A stretch of 64,000 nt of DNA, taken from Madurella fahalii. Taxonomy: Eukaryota > Ascomycota > Sordariomycetes > Sordariales. The DNA is taken from positions 7,341,001-7,405,000 of the forward strand of contig CM056875.1 in assembly GCA_029876055.1 (NCBI GenBank), in the 5' to 3' direction. Below, piece after piece: positions 12,356 through 25,309 of the stretch. The notes beneath the pieces were generated by a model. The model worked only from the letters and a program-made list of their open reading frames with translations. It was not told the origin of the DNA and made no database searches. The position numbers and the translations under genes are program-made. Positions within the stretch are counted from its first letter, which is position 1. The number at the start of each line of letters is the position of its first letter.

Positions 12356-13594
12356 AGCAATGGAGGTGCCCGCCATTGACTCATCACGCGAGCATCATGG
12401 CAGATACAGCTTCTTTACCGGCTACGTAGATCCGCCCATGCTTTCCCAACCGACACACTGAAACGGGAAGGTGGGGGAGCCGGACATGATGTAATGTACA
12501 TACATATAGTTCTGGGCAGAAGGGTCATGCCTGGGGAATATGGCTTGTATTCATTGGGGTAGGGTCTCTAGATGGGCCGGCGTTCGATGGAGTTTAAATC
12601 CGTGTTGGGACCCGTCCCTAAAACGGCCAGATTGGTTTCCCGCGTTTCATGTTTCTCCTTCCAAGCCGACAAGCGACAAGCGAAGCTATATAAAAATCGG
12701 TGTGACCCGTGTGAGTGTAGAGATGTTGGGTATAAGGATGTAAGTCTGTCGCTGGCAGTGGATCCCCTGGGCCCGGCACCGAAAGGGATGCGATCGGATT
12801 TCATCTACTGTTGCCTCGTGTACCCTATCCCGTTTAGATCTCTGCTGATGACGTCCAACGGCCGAAACCACCCATAGGGCCTTTAAGTTCCCGACACAGA
12901 AGGTAAGCACGTGGGATAAGAATATGCTCAAAAAATAGAGATTGCGGGGCCATTACCGCCTATGCTATACTTGGAGAAGCGCAACACAAGCTAACTTGAA
13001 GAGCCGAATTGTGATTTAGCAATCGAGCAAGACCAAGATATCTTTCCTGATATCCGGCCTTATTTACGTCGTAAGTGCACTACTGTCTTAGGAGTTAAGA
13101 GATCGGTGCGGATGTTGGGAGGGTGGATAACGTGATAATCCTACGCTAGAGGTGCGGGGCAGAGCGCGAATTGCAGAGCGATCCTCTGAGGGGTATCCTA
13201 ACCCAGATGATCTTATCGTTAAAGCAGCGAGCATCACCGTCTCTTGCATTGCTGCCGTCGACCCCCTTGTAGGCCTGCTCATAGCCCTTTGCACCGGTGC
13301 TCCTAGTAAATAAATAGCTCACAGTCCCGGGTTTACCGGGGAGCTTAAAGCTCAGAAGCCCAGGGACCATCTCATTGACTTAGTGACCGGCTCGCTCCAG
13401 CCATTTATTCACTTCTTGGTGCCCCATAAAAACTTTTATATACTTATTATTCTATGCAACCGTTCTAGCAGTTGAGGTACTGAAAAGTACTGATCTTCGG
13501 CTTGGCACTAACTATGCTCTGCCATTGGTCAGGTTTGTGTTTTGCCAAGAGCGATGCATCTGGCTAAATGCACCCCATCTGATTAGACAGTGTT

Positions 13595-13613
13595 AAAAAA
13601 AAAAAAAAAAAAA
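13595..13613 (+). repeat. Homopolymer run of 19 A
   Basis: Nineteen consecutive A residues are followed by GGG. No target-site duplication or coding relic was recognised next to it, so it cannot be assigned to a retroelement tail. Confidence 0.7.
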
Positions 13614-16600
13614 GGGCTTGTTCGCCCAAGATATGCCTTCACCTAGCGTTCAGGCAAATCGACTCTGTCCACTGCATATGTGTACTTCGCGAGATAGTAT
13701 AGGAGGATAATAAGGGACAATCAACAAAACGGGGCAGTAGCGAAGCTGGATGCAGATGGCAAAGCCGCCTACAGTAGCGCGGTAACCGCAATGTTTAGAT
13801 CCCGATTGGGAAAACGAAATCCTCAGACGGAGCAGGTCACACTTGCGGATTGCCTGAGTCACAAAATGCTTAGAGACCTAGTGAAGGTAGGCGGTATGAG
13901 GCCAAAGCTAGGAGACGGAAGCCGGAAGCCGTTTAGACACCGAGGAGGAGAGCTCCGAGAGCATGGTGGAGGAAAAGACATTGCATATCCACCGCGAGTT
14001 ACCCTAGCTATTAGCCACCGAAACCCCGTCAGTCCAAGGCACAATAGCGTAGCCCCGAAGACACTGCTTCTTTCGGTACGAAGCCCCTGTAATATCGGCC
14101 GACTCGTGTATATGGTAGTTCCCACCGACACGCAGAGCAGGGATGAGGCTAATTCCGGGCGAGGATGCGGCGGTTGAGGAGAAACAATGACAGCTCGGGC
14201 AACCCCCGGGGGAAAGGTTGTGAGGTTCAAGTCTGCCGACTCTTGTGTTTCCTCCTCGTCACCCTTCATTGTGGCAAATAACCAACTTGTCTCGCCCTCC
14301 TTGCTTCCGTCCATCTTCGGCGGCGGCGCGTAACTCGGTACTCTCAGCATTCTGCTAAAGACGGTTGATGTGCAGTAAGTCACGTCGTCTACTGTCGTAT
14401 GCATAGAGCTGAACGCCAAGGGGGCTGGCGAGGGAAAGGGGGAGCGGCGTCGCTCCGCAGCGCCGCGTATCAAGAGATTCCCATAGTTTCGCGGTCCTTC
14501 GTCCAGGGAAGAGGAATGGGGAAGAGGATCTTGTGCGAGATTGGATGGATTCGAGAACCGAGGCTCAGGCTTCGTAACGCCAGTGCTTTGGAATTCGGGA
14601 AAGATGGCAGGCTGATGCGCTCCGATGTGTCTCTGTGCTTGCCGATGGTGTGTGGACGATCTGGTCCGGTTGATTGTCAACGAAGTTTATGCAGCTTGGT
14701 AGGTTCTGTCTGATCGCAGGACAGTCGCTCGACTCTGGGGAGGAAGGGAAGGGAAGAATGGAGAGATGGTTCAGGAAAGCCACAAACTCTTTTCGCAACG
14801 CTTGTAACGCCCTTCGGTAAGGTAACCGCCCGATCCAAGGTGCTTTAGAAATCGAGGGGATCCGGCGGGGATGGGGACGCGCCGAGACAAGCTGAAATCC
14901 AATCGACCGAAGCGTTTAAGTTCTCAGATCGCAGCAAACTTTGCTCGGTGAAGGGGGCGATGGCGGCGTTTAGTTAAGGTCGCTGTAGACGCATCTATTC
15001 CCCTCAGCCGCGATCCAACAACTCGAAGGCCCAAGATGTTCCCATAGAGCTGGAGATTTGCCCAGAGGACAACACGGAGGAATTGCTGTTGGCCCGATGC
15101 TGGGTCTGCTCGTCGGGTGTGCTTCAGGTCGTAGGAGAGGCACCGCGAGTCGGATCGAGGAATCACAAAGAGGTTACAAGATGTCAAGACGATGGATCAT
15201 GACTCTCAAGGAACGTTTGGACGCACGAAGGCCTGATTACATGTCGCGTCATGATGGAACGCGTGTCAGGAGGTTGGTGGAAAGGAACGAAAGGTCGCCA
15301 AGGTGACAGGACTCCGAGAGCAGGCTCGCTACGACTCGGCTCCCGCTTGACCGAACCCCCCGGCTCCAACATTAAATCCCCTGCTCCCACCTTAGCAATG
15401 TACTGTGCTTTCGTAATAGATTGTTGATAGATTCGCAACCAGTAACTCTTAATATCTGCTTTCTTTTCCTATTCTCTTTTCATTTCGAAGAATTCTTGTG
15501 CATTTGGCAAGGCGCCTCCTTCATACGCTCTCTAGGTAGGTGCCCATCATATCCAAGCGGCTGTGCAGCGCCGGAGCACACAAGCAGCCTCGACACAGCT
15601 AACGATCTGCAGGCAATACCTTACTCAGGGCAATGGTTCAGATGCCCCGCTGAATTTCTTTTCTCTTCGACGCTCAAGAGCCCCAGCCATGAAACCAACT
15701 CCGTTCGAGATCAGACCCCCGCCGGTAATTAATTGTTACCATATTCGCATTGCAGATGGGTGTGTCTTTGGATGGACTAGACAGCGGGGTGGCCTTAATG
15801 ATCGGACATTATCCTGCATAATAAGGGGAAAATAGAAATAGATTTGGACTCGGCCGCCCCAGAGTGCCGTCCAAGTCCAGAACCAGTGTTCTGCGGGGCC
15901 CTAATTGACCAACAAGAGCCGCAGACGATCGAGTTTGACGGAGAAATCAAGCAGGTTCCATTTTCAGTGGAAGCGCACGCATGTGTTAGTGACCTCTAAG
16001 GAGGTTGGCTGCAGGTTTCAGAGGGGTGTGTGCGATGCTACGTCGCATTATATACAGATGGATCCCGTAGGAGCAGACATCGCCGGTGATGTCTGCTTAG
16101 GGTGCGCAGCTATTCCAAAATGCGCATACGGGTAACTAATACGCAGTAAGGTATGGCTGTCTCGAAGCATCCCGGTCCGAGAGCGTCATGATCGCCTCTT
16201 CAACGACCAAGCGGAAGACCTCCCTGTTCCCGCTTGTTTGCTAGCCAATGTGTAGTTTGTACCTCGCTGAGTCACCGCTCACCTGAAACTAACGAAATGC
16301 AGGCGGAGCCCCGTGTCTTGATTTAATAATGACCGTCTCACCGCCCAGCCGGGGCAGACACAGATCTGGGAAGATGGGTCAACTGCTGAATTCACGGAAT
16401 TAACCCCAAGATGTTTATGCATCTGGACGGCGGAGTGTGCCAACGACATCAATTCAAAACACTAAGGACGGTATATCCCCTAAACTAAAAGGAAAGACAA
16501 AGGTGGTATTTCGGAGATGCCGCTGTGAAAATTTCGGTTGGAACCGATTTACTTGGTATTTAATAACCAACAAAAAATCGCAGACAAAATAATTGGCTAA

Positions 16601-18113
16601 TCAGGGCTTTGCCGCCGCATGGTGAACGCCAGATCCTGGCGCTTTTTCTCCTTTGCATCTCATGGAGGCACGTAGCAAAGCTAAAATGATCTCGAGCCAA
16701 CTTTCCGGCCAGTTACGTGCCCTCACATCGAAGGGTGTCCAGGGAGGCGCAAAAGAAGATCCCCTGTCTCTAAGCGCCGCATATTCGACATAGCAAAACC
16801 CTACTCAGACCAGGCGTTAGGCCCCGGACCGAGACATAGACGGAGAGTGCTCTTCACGGTAAGATAGCTGGGGGAAGTACCAGAGAACACGGCGACGAGT
16901 TCGCGGTTCCGAAACTGGACTGCTTGCTCGGTTGTTACCCAGCCACCAATGCCGACGAGCATGTCGTCGATCTGTCGATGCTCTTCTGCGACGGAATGAC
17001 TCGCTGGTATGCCATACAGTCAGCCTAATTACATCAAATTCTTGGGTGCGGGAACTGCGCCGCTGACGTGCACTCACACATGATGTCTGAAGCTCAGGAC
17101 AGGTGTCTGAGGGAGTGCCGATAGGGAGTGATGCGAATCTGCGTCCCGGTGGAAAACAGGTGACGGCCCTATGCCATCTTTATAGATCACGAGTCCATCC
17201 TATGCTCTGAATGACTCCGCTGAGCTTTCCTATTTCTCTGGTTTGTTTTGCTTTTTCTACTTGTGCTTCTGTCAAATTCTCATCGCGGGTATCCATCCGA
17301 TGGGCTATGACGAGTCCTGTTGCCCCACGTCGGTAGGGAGGGAGGGATCAGCATTGGAAGGGGCCCGAGCCCCAAAAGAGGTCTGCAGAAACAACCTGAG
17401 TTGTCCCACCGGCCTTCGTTCCCGGGCAGCGCGTAAGACCGGGGAAGGCTGAAAGGTGGGGCAAACTACCCGCCCATGGAACTCCTGGAGGCTTGATGCA
17501 CACACTTGGCGAGCAGCTAACACTCTCGGACGTACGGTACTGGAGAGGGACTCGGTCTATTCGCGCGCATCGGCGATTTCTACGGCTTTCCATCCTCAAT
17601 ATCGCGTTCTGTTACTCTTAAACTTTCCGAGTCATTAAACAAGCTTCTGGTGGTATCCTTAGCTGACACGCTAGCCTGTCTGGTTGGGGTGTACGAGATA
17701 TTACGGGGTTTTGCGCAGATCAGATGTCGTAAAAGAATTGAATTGAGCGTGGGTAGAAGAAAAACAAGGCATGTCTTGTCGCTGCCGGGTGCGCACAAAC
17801 CGGGCCTTAAAGCGTGTGGGTTCAGCCCGGGCTTCGTTAGTTAAAAAAAAGAAGAAAAAAAGAAGGGAACTCGGCGACAGTCAGGCCCGCCATAATGATT
17901 GGTAATGACATCCTCTCTGTGACGAGCCGTCAAGGGTCAAATGCGGGGACAGGTCGGTACATAGTTGGCGGCATATTAGGCGCCGTACAGGCTATGGGAG
18001 ATCTAAGAATGGGGCGTTAGGCTGTGGCCACATGCTCTGCAGTGTGCTATCCCGCTGTGTTAGCGGCTAACTTTTAGCCCCAGGGGGCTCCAAGACGGCG
18101 GCTGCGACACCTC

Positions 18114-18150
18114 GGGAGACGCGACCGGAGACACGACCGGAGACGCGATT
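18114..18150 (+). repeat. Three-copy 12-base tandem repeat
   Basis: The unit GGAGACGCGACC is repeated three times with small changes (ACACGACC in the middle copy, GCGATT at the end). It lies in the gene-poor stretch, with no coding context. Confidence 0.7.
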
Positions 18151-20817
18151 CGTGACGCTCAAGTTGGGCACAGTAGCAGGTTGTATGGTTGAGTCGTTTC
18201 AAGTAAATCTCGTAAGCGTTGGACTTGGCAAGCAAATGTACCATTAACTGCTGACCATTGATTTTTGGCTTGGGCGGCGTGAGCGACCTTGGTGGGAGAT
18301 ACTCGCGGAAATGAGAAGGCAGAAAAGAAGCAATCGACGGGAAAATTCTGTTCCGCTGTTGTCAAGAACCTACAGGGCTGGCGGTATTTGTGTGCTTTCA
18401 GGTTGCATATCTTGCGGGTGCAGATTCACTTTGTTTCGCTTCCCCTCCCTTCCATTCTTTCCTTGCAAGACAAGCCTGTGGCTTTTCCATCACGCCCCCA
18501 GTGTCTCTCGTCCTCTTTATAATTTGCCTGTCGCCGCCAAGCTTCGAAACTTTTTGCCTTGATTGTTCCATACTGTTCCCCCAGGATTCACCCTCAAATC
18601 GCGGGCAAAAGCAAGTGCCAACCAACGCCTAACCATAGCAGTGCTGCCACAAAACGTTGCGAATGACGGTACACACGTTAGTGAGATGTTTTCGCAGTCG
18701 GCCGATTGTCACCCCGCCTAAACCTGCTCGATTCCTTGCTCTCCGGAAAGCCGACTTCACGAGTCACACGCGACACACTATCTCGACTTATTTGACCAAG
18801 TTCGGACGCATTTTCAATCTCAGGAAACACAGTGCGTATACTTGCTAATGTTTGCTCGGGTTAGGATAGAAACATGCCGCCCCATCAAGTCATTCCAGCA
18901 GGAGCGGGGACGGCGGCCCAGACTCACCGAGTGTCTCGCGCGATTGCTTGCCTCGACCGATCCGGCAAGGAACAACACACCCCGTCTCTCATCCTAAACC
19001 TAGGTTCAAAGACGGATAACCACCCCTTTGTGCCTAGAACTGGTTCTTCGACAGCCGAGCTACCGGGCGCCCCAATGCTCTCCCTACCCGCAGCCGCGTC
19101 GGCTGGGCCTCTACATCGGTTGGTCTAGACATGCGGACCCGAATTGCTCATGAATCATGAGTGCGGCGGCCACACGTGCTTCCAGCCCGAGCAACCATGA
19201 GCGCTGGCAGCAGTATAGACCGGAGGCATTCAAACAATTTACCGGGTCTTAGGTCTCGGGATGATGCGGATAGGCTCTGCAGGCCAGTCTCGAGCCATGT
19301 CGCTCTACCTGCTACTATACAGATGCTAAATTATATGGAAGTTGCGCAGGCTATGGACCCGTACACTGACCCGATTCCATGTCCTTCGATGGCTACCGGC
19401 TCACTACATTACTATGCGTCGCAACAGCACGACCATCTTAATTCGCCTATCTCGCACATTTCCAATCGACGCTGGCCCAAACAGTATGCGGCATGCTGGC
19501 GGAAGGATGGCTTCCCCTCCCAGCAGTGCTGGGTTCGTCGTTGGAAATATGTATACGCGGAAAACCCCGGCAGATCCCGCTGTTAAGGCCAAGCCCGACA
19601 TATCAGCGCATTTTTCTTATTCTCCCTCACGCAGGTACCATTTTTATCAGCCAATTCCCATCGAGGGATCTCCGCTCTCCGGCAACGGCCGGCTGTCAGC
19701 TGTCAGATTCGAGCAATATGGTAGTACTTGGTACTGGCGTTGTGGGCAATATCAAGCTTTTGCATGGTCGTATCCGGGGACGCTTAGTGTCCAAGGGCCT
19801 ACGCTTGGGTCGCCATTCGGCAGGGATACCGAGAGACGGGGCCAAGGGTTTGATCGGGGCGCTGGCGGAGCCCTAGCGGAGTAAGCACGAGTCGGCCCAG
19901 GTGTCCAACAGGACAGGGCTCTTGCGGCTCTGCGGCGTCTGTGCATGCATGTTGCAGCACGTTCCCGTCGTCGCTAGCCGCATAGCGCCCGGCGGCTCTA
20001 GCGCTCTGGAAAGAATTATGGTAGAAGGGTCTGAGGGGAAACGAAGGGGAAAGGAAAAAAAAAAAAAATACCAAGGATGACGGGGGTGGGATTCGAGACT
20101 CACTCCCCATATCTGGCTGGGGGATTGAACTGATGTACGGCTTGGAATTTGGGTGGTCCCACGCCTGGCGCCTTGGATCAGCTCGGCCGCTTTGCCGTTT
20201 TGTTTCGATGTGGACCACTGTGTGGGTTTATCAGCTTTCGGCTTAGGGGCAGATAGCATTGAAGCCTAAGCGCCATCCACTCGACGCGTCCAGTAATGAA
20301 GTCAAACACTCAATTTACACGGAAAAACTTCTAGTAGCCTGACTTTTCTGCGAGGCGGTTAAGTTTTACCTTTGCGACGAAACTACGTACGTGTTTTCAC
20401 GAACATCTCTCGAGGTTCCGACCCGGATGACGCTTTGCACCGGCAGATGGCCGCGATGCCGAGGCTCCGATTCCGGCAGGCAACGATAAGAGTAAGATAA
20501 GGCAGCCACTATCCCGGCGATAAGCAGGCCATCCCCGCTGAGCGAAACACTGGACCACTGCCACGCAAACACCCGACCGTTGATCTCCCGTCGCCCCCAT
20601 TTCGCAAGCAGAAAAGTAAAACAAACCCCGAAACCTAAACTCCCTTGGCAAAACCCACGGCCACTGGCTCGACAAAAGCCAGCCAGCAGCCTGCCTGCCT
20701 GCCGGATGCCATCCCATCATCCCCGCTATAGATCCATGCCCGCGCAAAACCCCCGTCTCAATTGATCGTCCCTTCCTGGAACCCAAGTTTTTTCAGTCCC
20801 CTAAATTTTACAGCATC

Positions 20818-21934
20818 ATGTCTGCCCACCCCCACGAGGCGCGCACCATCCCCAACCCTCCCCTCCGCGCCGCCACCATCCTCTCCTTCCTCCCCGCCTT
20901 CCCGCTGTGCGTCGCCCACGCCGTCCTCTCGCGCGCCGTCGTCCCCGCCCTCGGGCTCGTCCCGCTCTTCTTCTCGGCTGCCGCCGGCATCTACCTGCTG
21001 GCTGACGCGAGGCGGCGTGGCCGGACGCGCGCGCGCGGCAAGCAGAGGGGTCCGGCGATCGGTCCTGAGGGCGGCGAGGATGCCGGTCCGTCTGCACCGC
21101 AGGGTGATGATGGTGGCGACGGTGAGTATGGTTATGAGGCTCGCGCTGGGGATGAGGATGGGGAGGGGGGAGGGGAGGAAGATGGTAGCGGGCCGGTGCT
21201 GACGCATCGGATTGTGGTGTTTGCTGTCGATGTGGTGCTTGCGGCGGGGTTGATGGTGGTGTTGGTGTTTACGTGGATCGGGGCTAGAGGGGCGTGGCAG
21301 AGGCCCGAGGTGACGATGCTCGCGGCGTACTCGACCGTTCCGCTGCTGGTGAATTTGTGAGTTTTGGGTCGACGGCTTCTTGCCTGGAGAGCGGCGTGCT
21401 AACTGATGCGATAGTTTGATCCACCTGTACCTTGCTGCGCGTGAGCTTGTCGCTGGCCTGGCTATTCCCAGCCTCGTTGAGTGGACAGCCTGGCGTGCTG
21501 TGCCGCCTGACTGTCCAAGGTGTGGCAGCCGGCTCCGGCCGGACTCGCTGCCGCCGATCCCGTGGTATGAGTCCGTATCGGCACCGAATGTATCGCTTCC
21601 TCGACTGCACGCACCGTCCATATCGCGGCCCTCCCTGCCGGCGGTCAAACTCCCCAAGTTCTCAGGCCTCAAGGGTCCCCACGAGTGGAAGGTCCCTGCG
21701 TGGATGAAGGGCCGGAGGCAATACGCTAGCCTATTTGTGGATGATGACCAGATCGAGCGTGATCGGTATATGGATGATCCAGACGGAGGGCCATCTGCAT
21801 CTACTACGGTGATTGCCACTGGGTCTGCTGGTCACGCCCCGGTGGTGGAGGAGGTGGTCGTGGGCAAGAAGGATAAGAAGGGAAGAAGTGGCTCGGGCGC
21901 GGCCCTGGCTCGAGAGGACGAGGCTTCTTGGTAG
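20818..21934 (+). CDS. Hypothetical integral membrane protein
   Basis: I do not recognise this protein. Two exons (20818-21356 and 21415-21934) are joined by a GTGAGT...GATAG intron with a CTAAC branch point, giving 352 residues. The junction restores the hydrophobic segment VPLLVNFLIHLYLAARELV. Hydrophobic stretches near residues 20-38, 40-62, 128-150 and 158-180 suggest about four membrane segments. Between the second and third lies a loop rich in Arg, Gly, Glu and Asp. After the membrane part a CPRCG motif is followed by a hydrophilic tail that ends in a Lys-rich and acidic segment. The gene stands alone within otherwise degraded DNA, and its GC-rich third positions suggest it is real and under constraint. 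Confidence 0.75.
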
Positions 21935-23169
21935 TGAGATGCCGGTTGATGTCTTGACGGGCTTTGGGGCTGGCTTGAATGGGATATTGTTTGGCATCGA
22001 CGCCGTTCTCTTGGGTCTTATTTGCTTGAAGCGCTGACAGTCTTAGCTAGATACCCCTTGTTTGTTCAATTTTGTCAAGTTTTCTGTTCCCTCACTATAT
22101 TGTCAACGGTATGGTTAGGAAATACTAGGTCTGTAATAGGGGGAACTTGGAGGATATGGATGGGCAAAATACCCCATAGTCTACCAGGCGAACCCGCCTA
22201 CGTCATATTTACTTACGGTTCTATGGGACGGCTCACGGATATCCCCATGCCTTAAGGCGACTCATTCTTCCTGATGTTCGTCCACCTGTATTTAGAAATC
22301 GAATTTGTCACGAGTTGGGCGTGGCTCTCCCCGCCAGGTTCAAGCAGTGCTTCAGGCGAGTTCCGGCTAGCAGATATTGTCCACCTCCGGAGCCGCCCCC
22401 ATCTAGCTCGCTGGCCGGCATACAGCGCCTCTCGAAGCTGCTCCAAGTATGTTGAGATTTGGATTGGATTGATGCAGTGGATTCTCACCAATGCAGCGGT
22501 TGCCCTCGGGACATCGCGTAAAGATAGACCGAACACACCACGACCAGGCGACTAGGCCGGCGTACTTTTATGAGCGTCGCTAGCTTCTCCGCAACATAAT
22601 CGGTCCCGTATCATTAAGACCACGATATCTAGCGCTGCTTTTACTTGGCGCGCAGTATGACAACGAGGTCGCTCAACGGCCCTAGCCACACAAAAGGACG
22701 ACTGTTGGTTCAAGCTCATCAGCTCACAGACTTCGGAGAACCCTGGGGATGGCACAATTGCAGCGACGATGCTACGGATTGTCCCCGACGACCGAAGCCC
22801 GAGAGTGAGTGCCCGGACCCTAGAAGCCGGCCCTGGAAGTACAGCGTAAAATATCGAAGAAGTGAGCCGTAGGGCTCAGAGTCGATCTTGTTGTACGTTA
22901 GGCGGGGGTTTTAAAGGCCATCATCACCGAAAAAACAAAAAATAATGGGCCGGTGTCTTTGTGGAGTTAAACGGAGCGATATATCAGTATGCGTAGCTAC
23001 TACAATGTCGAGGGTAGCGGCTGCTCCAGAATGGAGGAGACTTAGATTCGTCCCCTTAACGCTTTATTGTGCTCGTTTCCAATCGCGCTTCACGTTCGAG
23101 TTTCGTTACGGTAGCCTAGATACTTCCAGTTTTAGGGGGCAAGCGAGAACCTCAATAGGCTACCGACTC
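21935..23169. other. Gap without recognised gene
   Basis: About 1.2 kb downstream of the membrane-protein gene. The frames present are short and show no domain. The first part is presumably the 3' untranslated region of the preceding gene. Confidence 0.4.
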
Positions 23170-23770
23170 CCCGGCTTGCTCTGGCGGTACCTGTCAACCA
23201 GATTGATACGGAGCTCTTGATCAAACGAATCAGCGGCCTCATAGGTCGTGTTAGCGTAGTTCAAGCATAGCCATTCAAGGTCTCACAAGTCTCTCTCGGT
23301 TCCTCTTGTATCTAGCGCATAAAACTTGGCTCTGAAGAGGCGCTGAAGAGACAGGGCGTTGTAAGTGCATCGTCTAGCTACGGTCTCTGCTGTATTGATG
23401 GTGATACCACTGGAATGACTATGAATGGCGGCCAAGTTCCCTAGTGAGGTGGTTAGGAGCTGCAGAAACCGTGCTAACAAATCTGGGACCGGTAAGGACG
23501 AAAGACCTACCACAGCCACTCCCAGCCATAGATTGCAATGCCGGTGTATAAATCCTTCAGTAGCAAAAGCGCCGGTTAGCAGGAGACTACAGAGTTCCGA
23601 TACCAAAGGAAGCCATACGCGCCGGTTACTATGCAAAGCACTAACTCGACCACTGTGTCTCGCCTCGACGGCTAGATTCACGTCCTTGGTGGTGCGGCTT
23701 CGGTTTCCGTGCATTATCGTGGCAATGCCTCCCACAACGGCCCTATGCAATCACTCCGGCATTTAGCAGT
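23170..23770 (-). pseudogene. Decayed nucleotidyltransferase-like (MNT-fold) gene
   Basis: The 5' part (near 23670-23750) reads RAVVGGIATIMHGNRSRTTKDVNLAVE. This resembles the GG..A..hhG..R.T.DVDh core of minimal nucleotidyltransferase/AbiEii-like fungal proteins, with N in place of the second catalytic Asp. The 3' part (23170-23345) reads FRAKFYALDTRGTERDL, a TGA stop, DLEWLCLNYA, then EAADSFDQELRINLVDRYRQS. It is gene-like in composition and in the same frame apart from that stop. The middle (about 23400-23640) does not read as a coherent protein, so indels are likely. The family call is from the motif only and is moderate. Confidence 0.5.
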
Positions 23771-25309
23771 TTTACAACGTGGTCAGACCTCAGTATGAGA
23801 TGCTGTTATGCCGCATTTCACATGTTCCCTCTCGAGTCCGGGATGACGGGCTCGATCATCGTGCCGCGTTGGCGGTTCGGGGAGCTCCTCCTCGTCCGAG
23901 TCCTGTCTGGGTGAGGAAATGGCCAATTTGCCAGCGGACATGGCGATATTGATAAATCTGAAAATAGTTGTGAACCAAGGAACTTCACATGACATCTAGC
24001 GTTGAGGTGGAAGAGAGACGTTAGTGGAGGAGCGAGTCAGAGTACTAGTCAGAAGTGGAGGCAACATTGGGCAGTGTCTGTCTGCAACGAATTGTAGGGA
24101 CGAAGACCTCACTAATCGGTGTCGCACCGCTCGCGACCAAGATGCCTCGTCATCTTGAACACGCCTATGCCCTCGAAATTGGAGATATCAGAGACAGAAA
24201 TTGCGTTTGCAGCGTCTCAGACGTGCTCGATGCCACCCGCACGTTGGAGGACAAGACCATCTGTGGCTGCGTCACGGGTACAAGGGAACTGGTTTACTTA
24301 TTACGGGAACATTGAGGGTCCCATTGGTGAGTTCAGGCCGCACCCGCAGGCCATGCTGTCACTGTTCTATGCGAGCCGTCATTGATGTCTCTGCAACATC
24401 TAGGATTGGGAGATTGCAGTACTAGACGTGCACCTGGGGGAGACCGTGACATCATCACCTGCAGCCCGACGTATCACATATAGGGGCGCGGGATGCCGCA
24501 GATGCGGCAGGTTGACTCCTTCATACATATCTTCTCGTTCTTCAAGTTGGAGTGCGTGCAGGGCAACTTTATCGTCATGCCAGCATCCGACCGATGGGTC
24601 GACTGCGCGGCGGACCGGTGTGGACATAGCCCATAATAGCGTTCCGTATCCGAAGCTTGACTCTCTTGCTCAGAGTCTACTTGATACCCAGCCAGACAGC
24701 GACACAGCCGATCTGGCTGGGCATGGATCTAGACGAAGCGCGGGACGAGGCAAACCTGCGACTGGACGACGAGCCGACCGAGTACATTCGCCACAAAGAA
24801 CGAATTCATCCGCAGCTCCTTGCCGGGATTCCGAGGCCTGCTTCATCTTGCTCTCTTGATCCGTGCGTAAAACCAAGACATCGGTGGAGGGATGATGTGG
24901 AGGGCGGACGATGGAGGTGGAACGGCGAGCTTCCAGCGCAAATATTCGCAGAGGTTCCGCCTCGTGCAGGGGGCGAGCATTTTGGGCCGAAAGGGGTTAG
25001 GGTTCAGGTACCCACTAGAACTTTTGTGCCAACGTGGCGGTGATGTGTCAGCCCCAGCTCAAGCCACGACGTCCTTCGGCCTAGATGGACCCAGCCCCCT
25101 GACTTCTCAGCAATGCCTGGTCATCCACACTTTACACGCCAGGCAACCCATGATGGCGGCCCACCACCGTCGGCCACGTTGTGGCAGCGTCAATTCTCCT
25201 AAACAGGAGAAGTTGGCTCCGCTCCTTTTCTCCATGGGTATATCTAGCTCAGGCTGACCGTCGCTGCTCGGTTTCTGCCGTTTTTCTGCCAATTGATACT
25301 CGTTTTGCG
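23771..25309. other. Degraded stretch with possible coding relic
   Basis: No intact gene. Plus-strand frames at about 24630-24870 read gene-like text in two adjacent frames (PYPKLDSLAQSLLDTQ, then MDLDEARDEANLRLDDEP and EYIRHKERIHPQL), consistent with a frameshifted remnant of an unrecognised fungal protein. Nothing else was supported. The part just before 25310 should hold the leader of the GIY-YIG gene. Confidence 0.35.

Larger units (their letters stand above)
12356..20817. other. 8.4-kb gene-poor stretch without a recognisable gene
   Basis: No open frame here carries a domain I recognise. The longest, on the minus strand at about 13859-14680, is Pro/Ser/Arg-rich and lacks an initiating ATG at its 5' end. 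A minus-strand frame at about 16801-17010 is open for roughly 68 codons and could be a gene remnant. Small features are a run of 19 A (13595-13613), a 12-base tandem repeat (18114-18150), a purine-rich tract (17845-17867) and a run of 14 A (20055-20068). The stretch may be old degraded duplicated or transposon-derived DNA, but I found no diagnostic transposase or reverse-transcriptase motif. Confidence 0.5.

Noticed and set aside
13859..14680. 273-codon minus-strand open frame in the empty stretch
   Set aside because: It begins with TTG rather than ATG, is Pro/Ser/Arg-rich without a domain and has no splice-consistent partner; probably chance.
12356..20817. Retrotransposon or DNA-transposon body
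   Set aside because: No reverse-transcriptase, integrase or transposase motif and no terminal repeat pair could be recognised by eye, although the stretch looks degraded.
20758..21819. Long minus-strand frame (353 codons) opposite the membrane-protein gene
   Set aside because: Low-complexity Arg/Pro/Gly text complementary to a well-spliced plus-strand gene.
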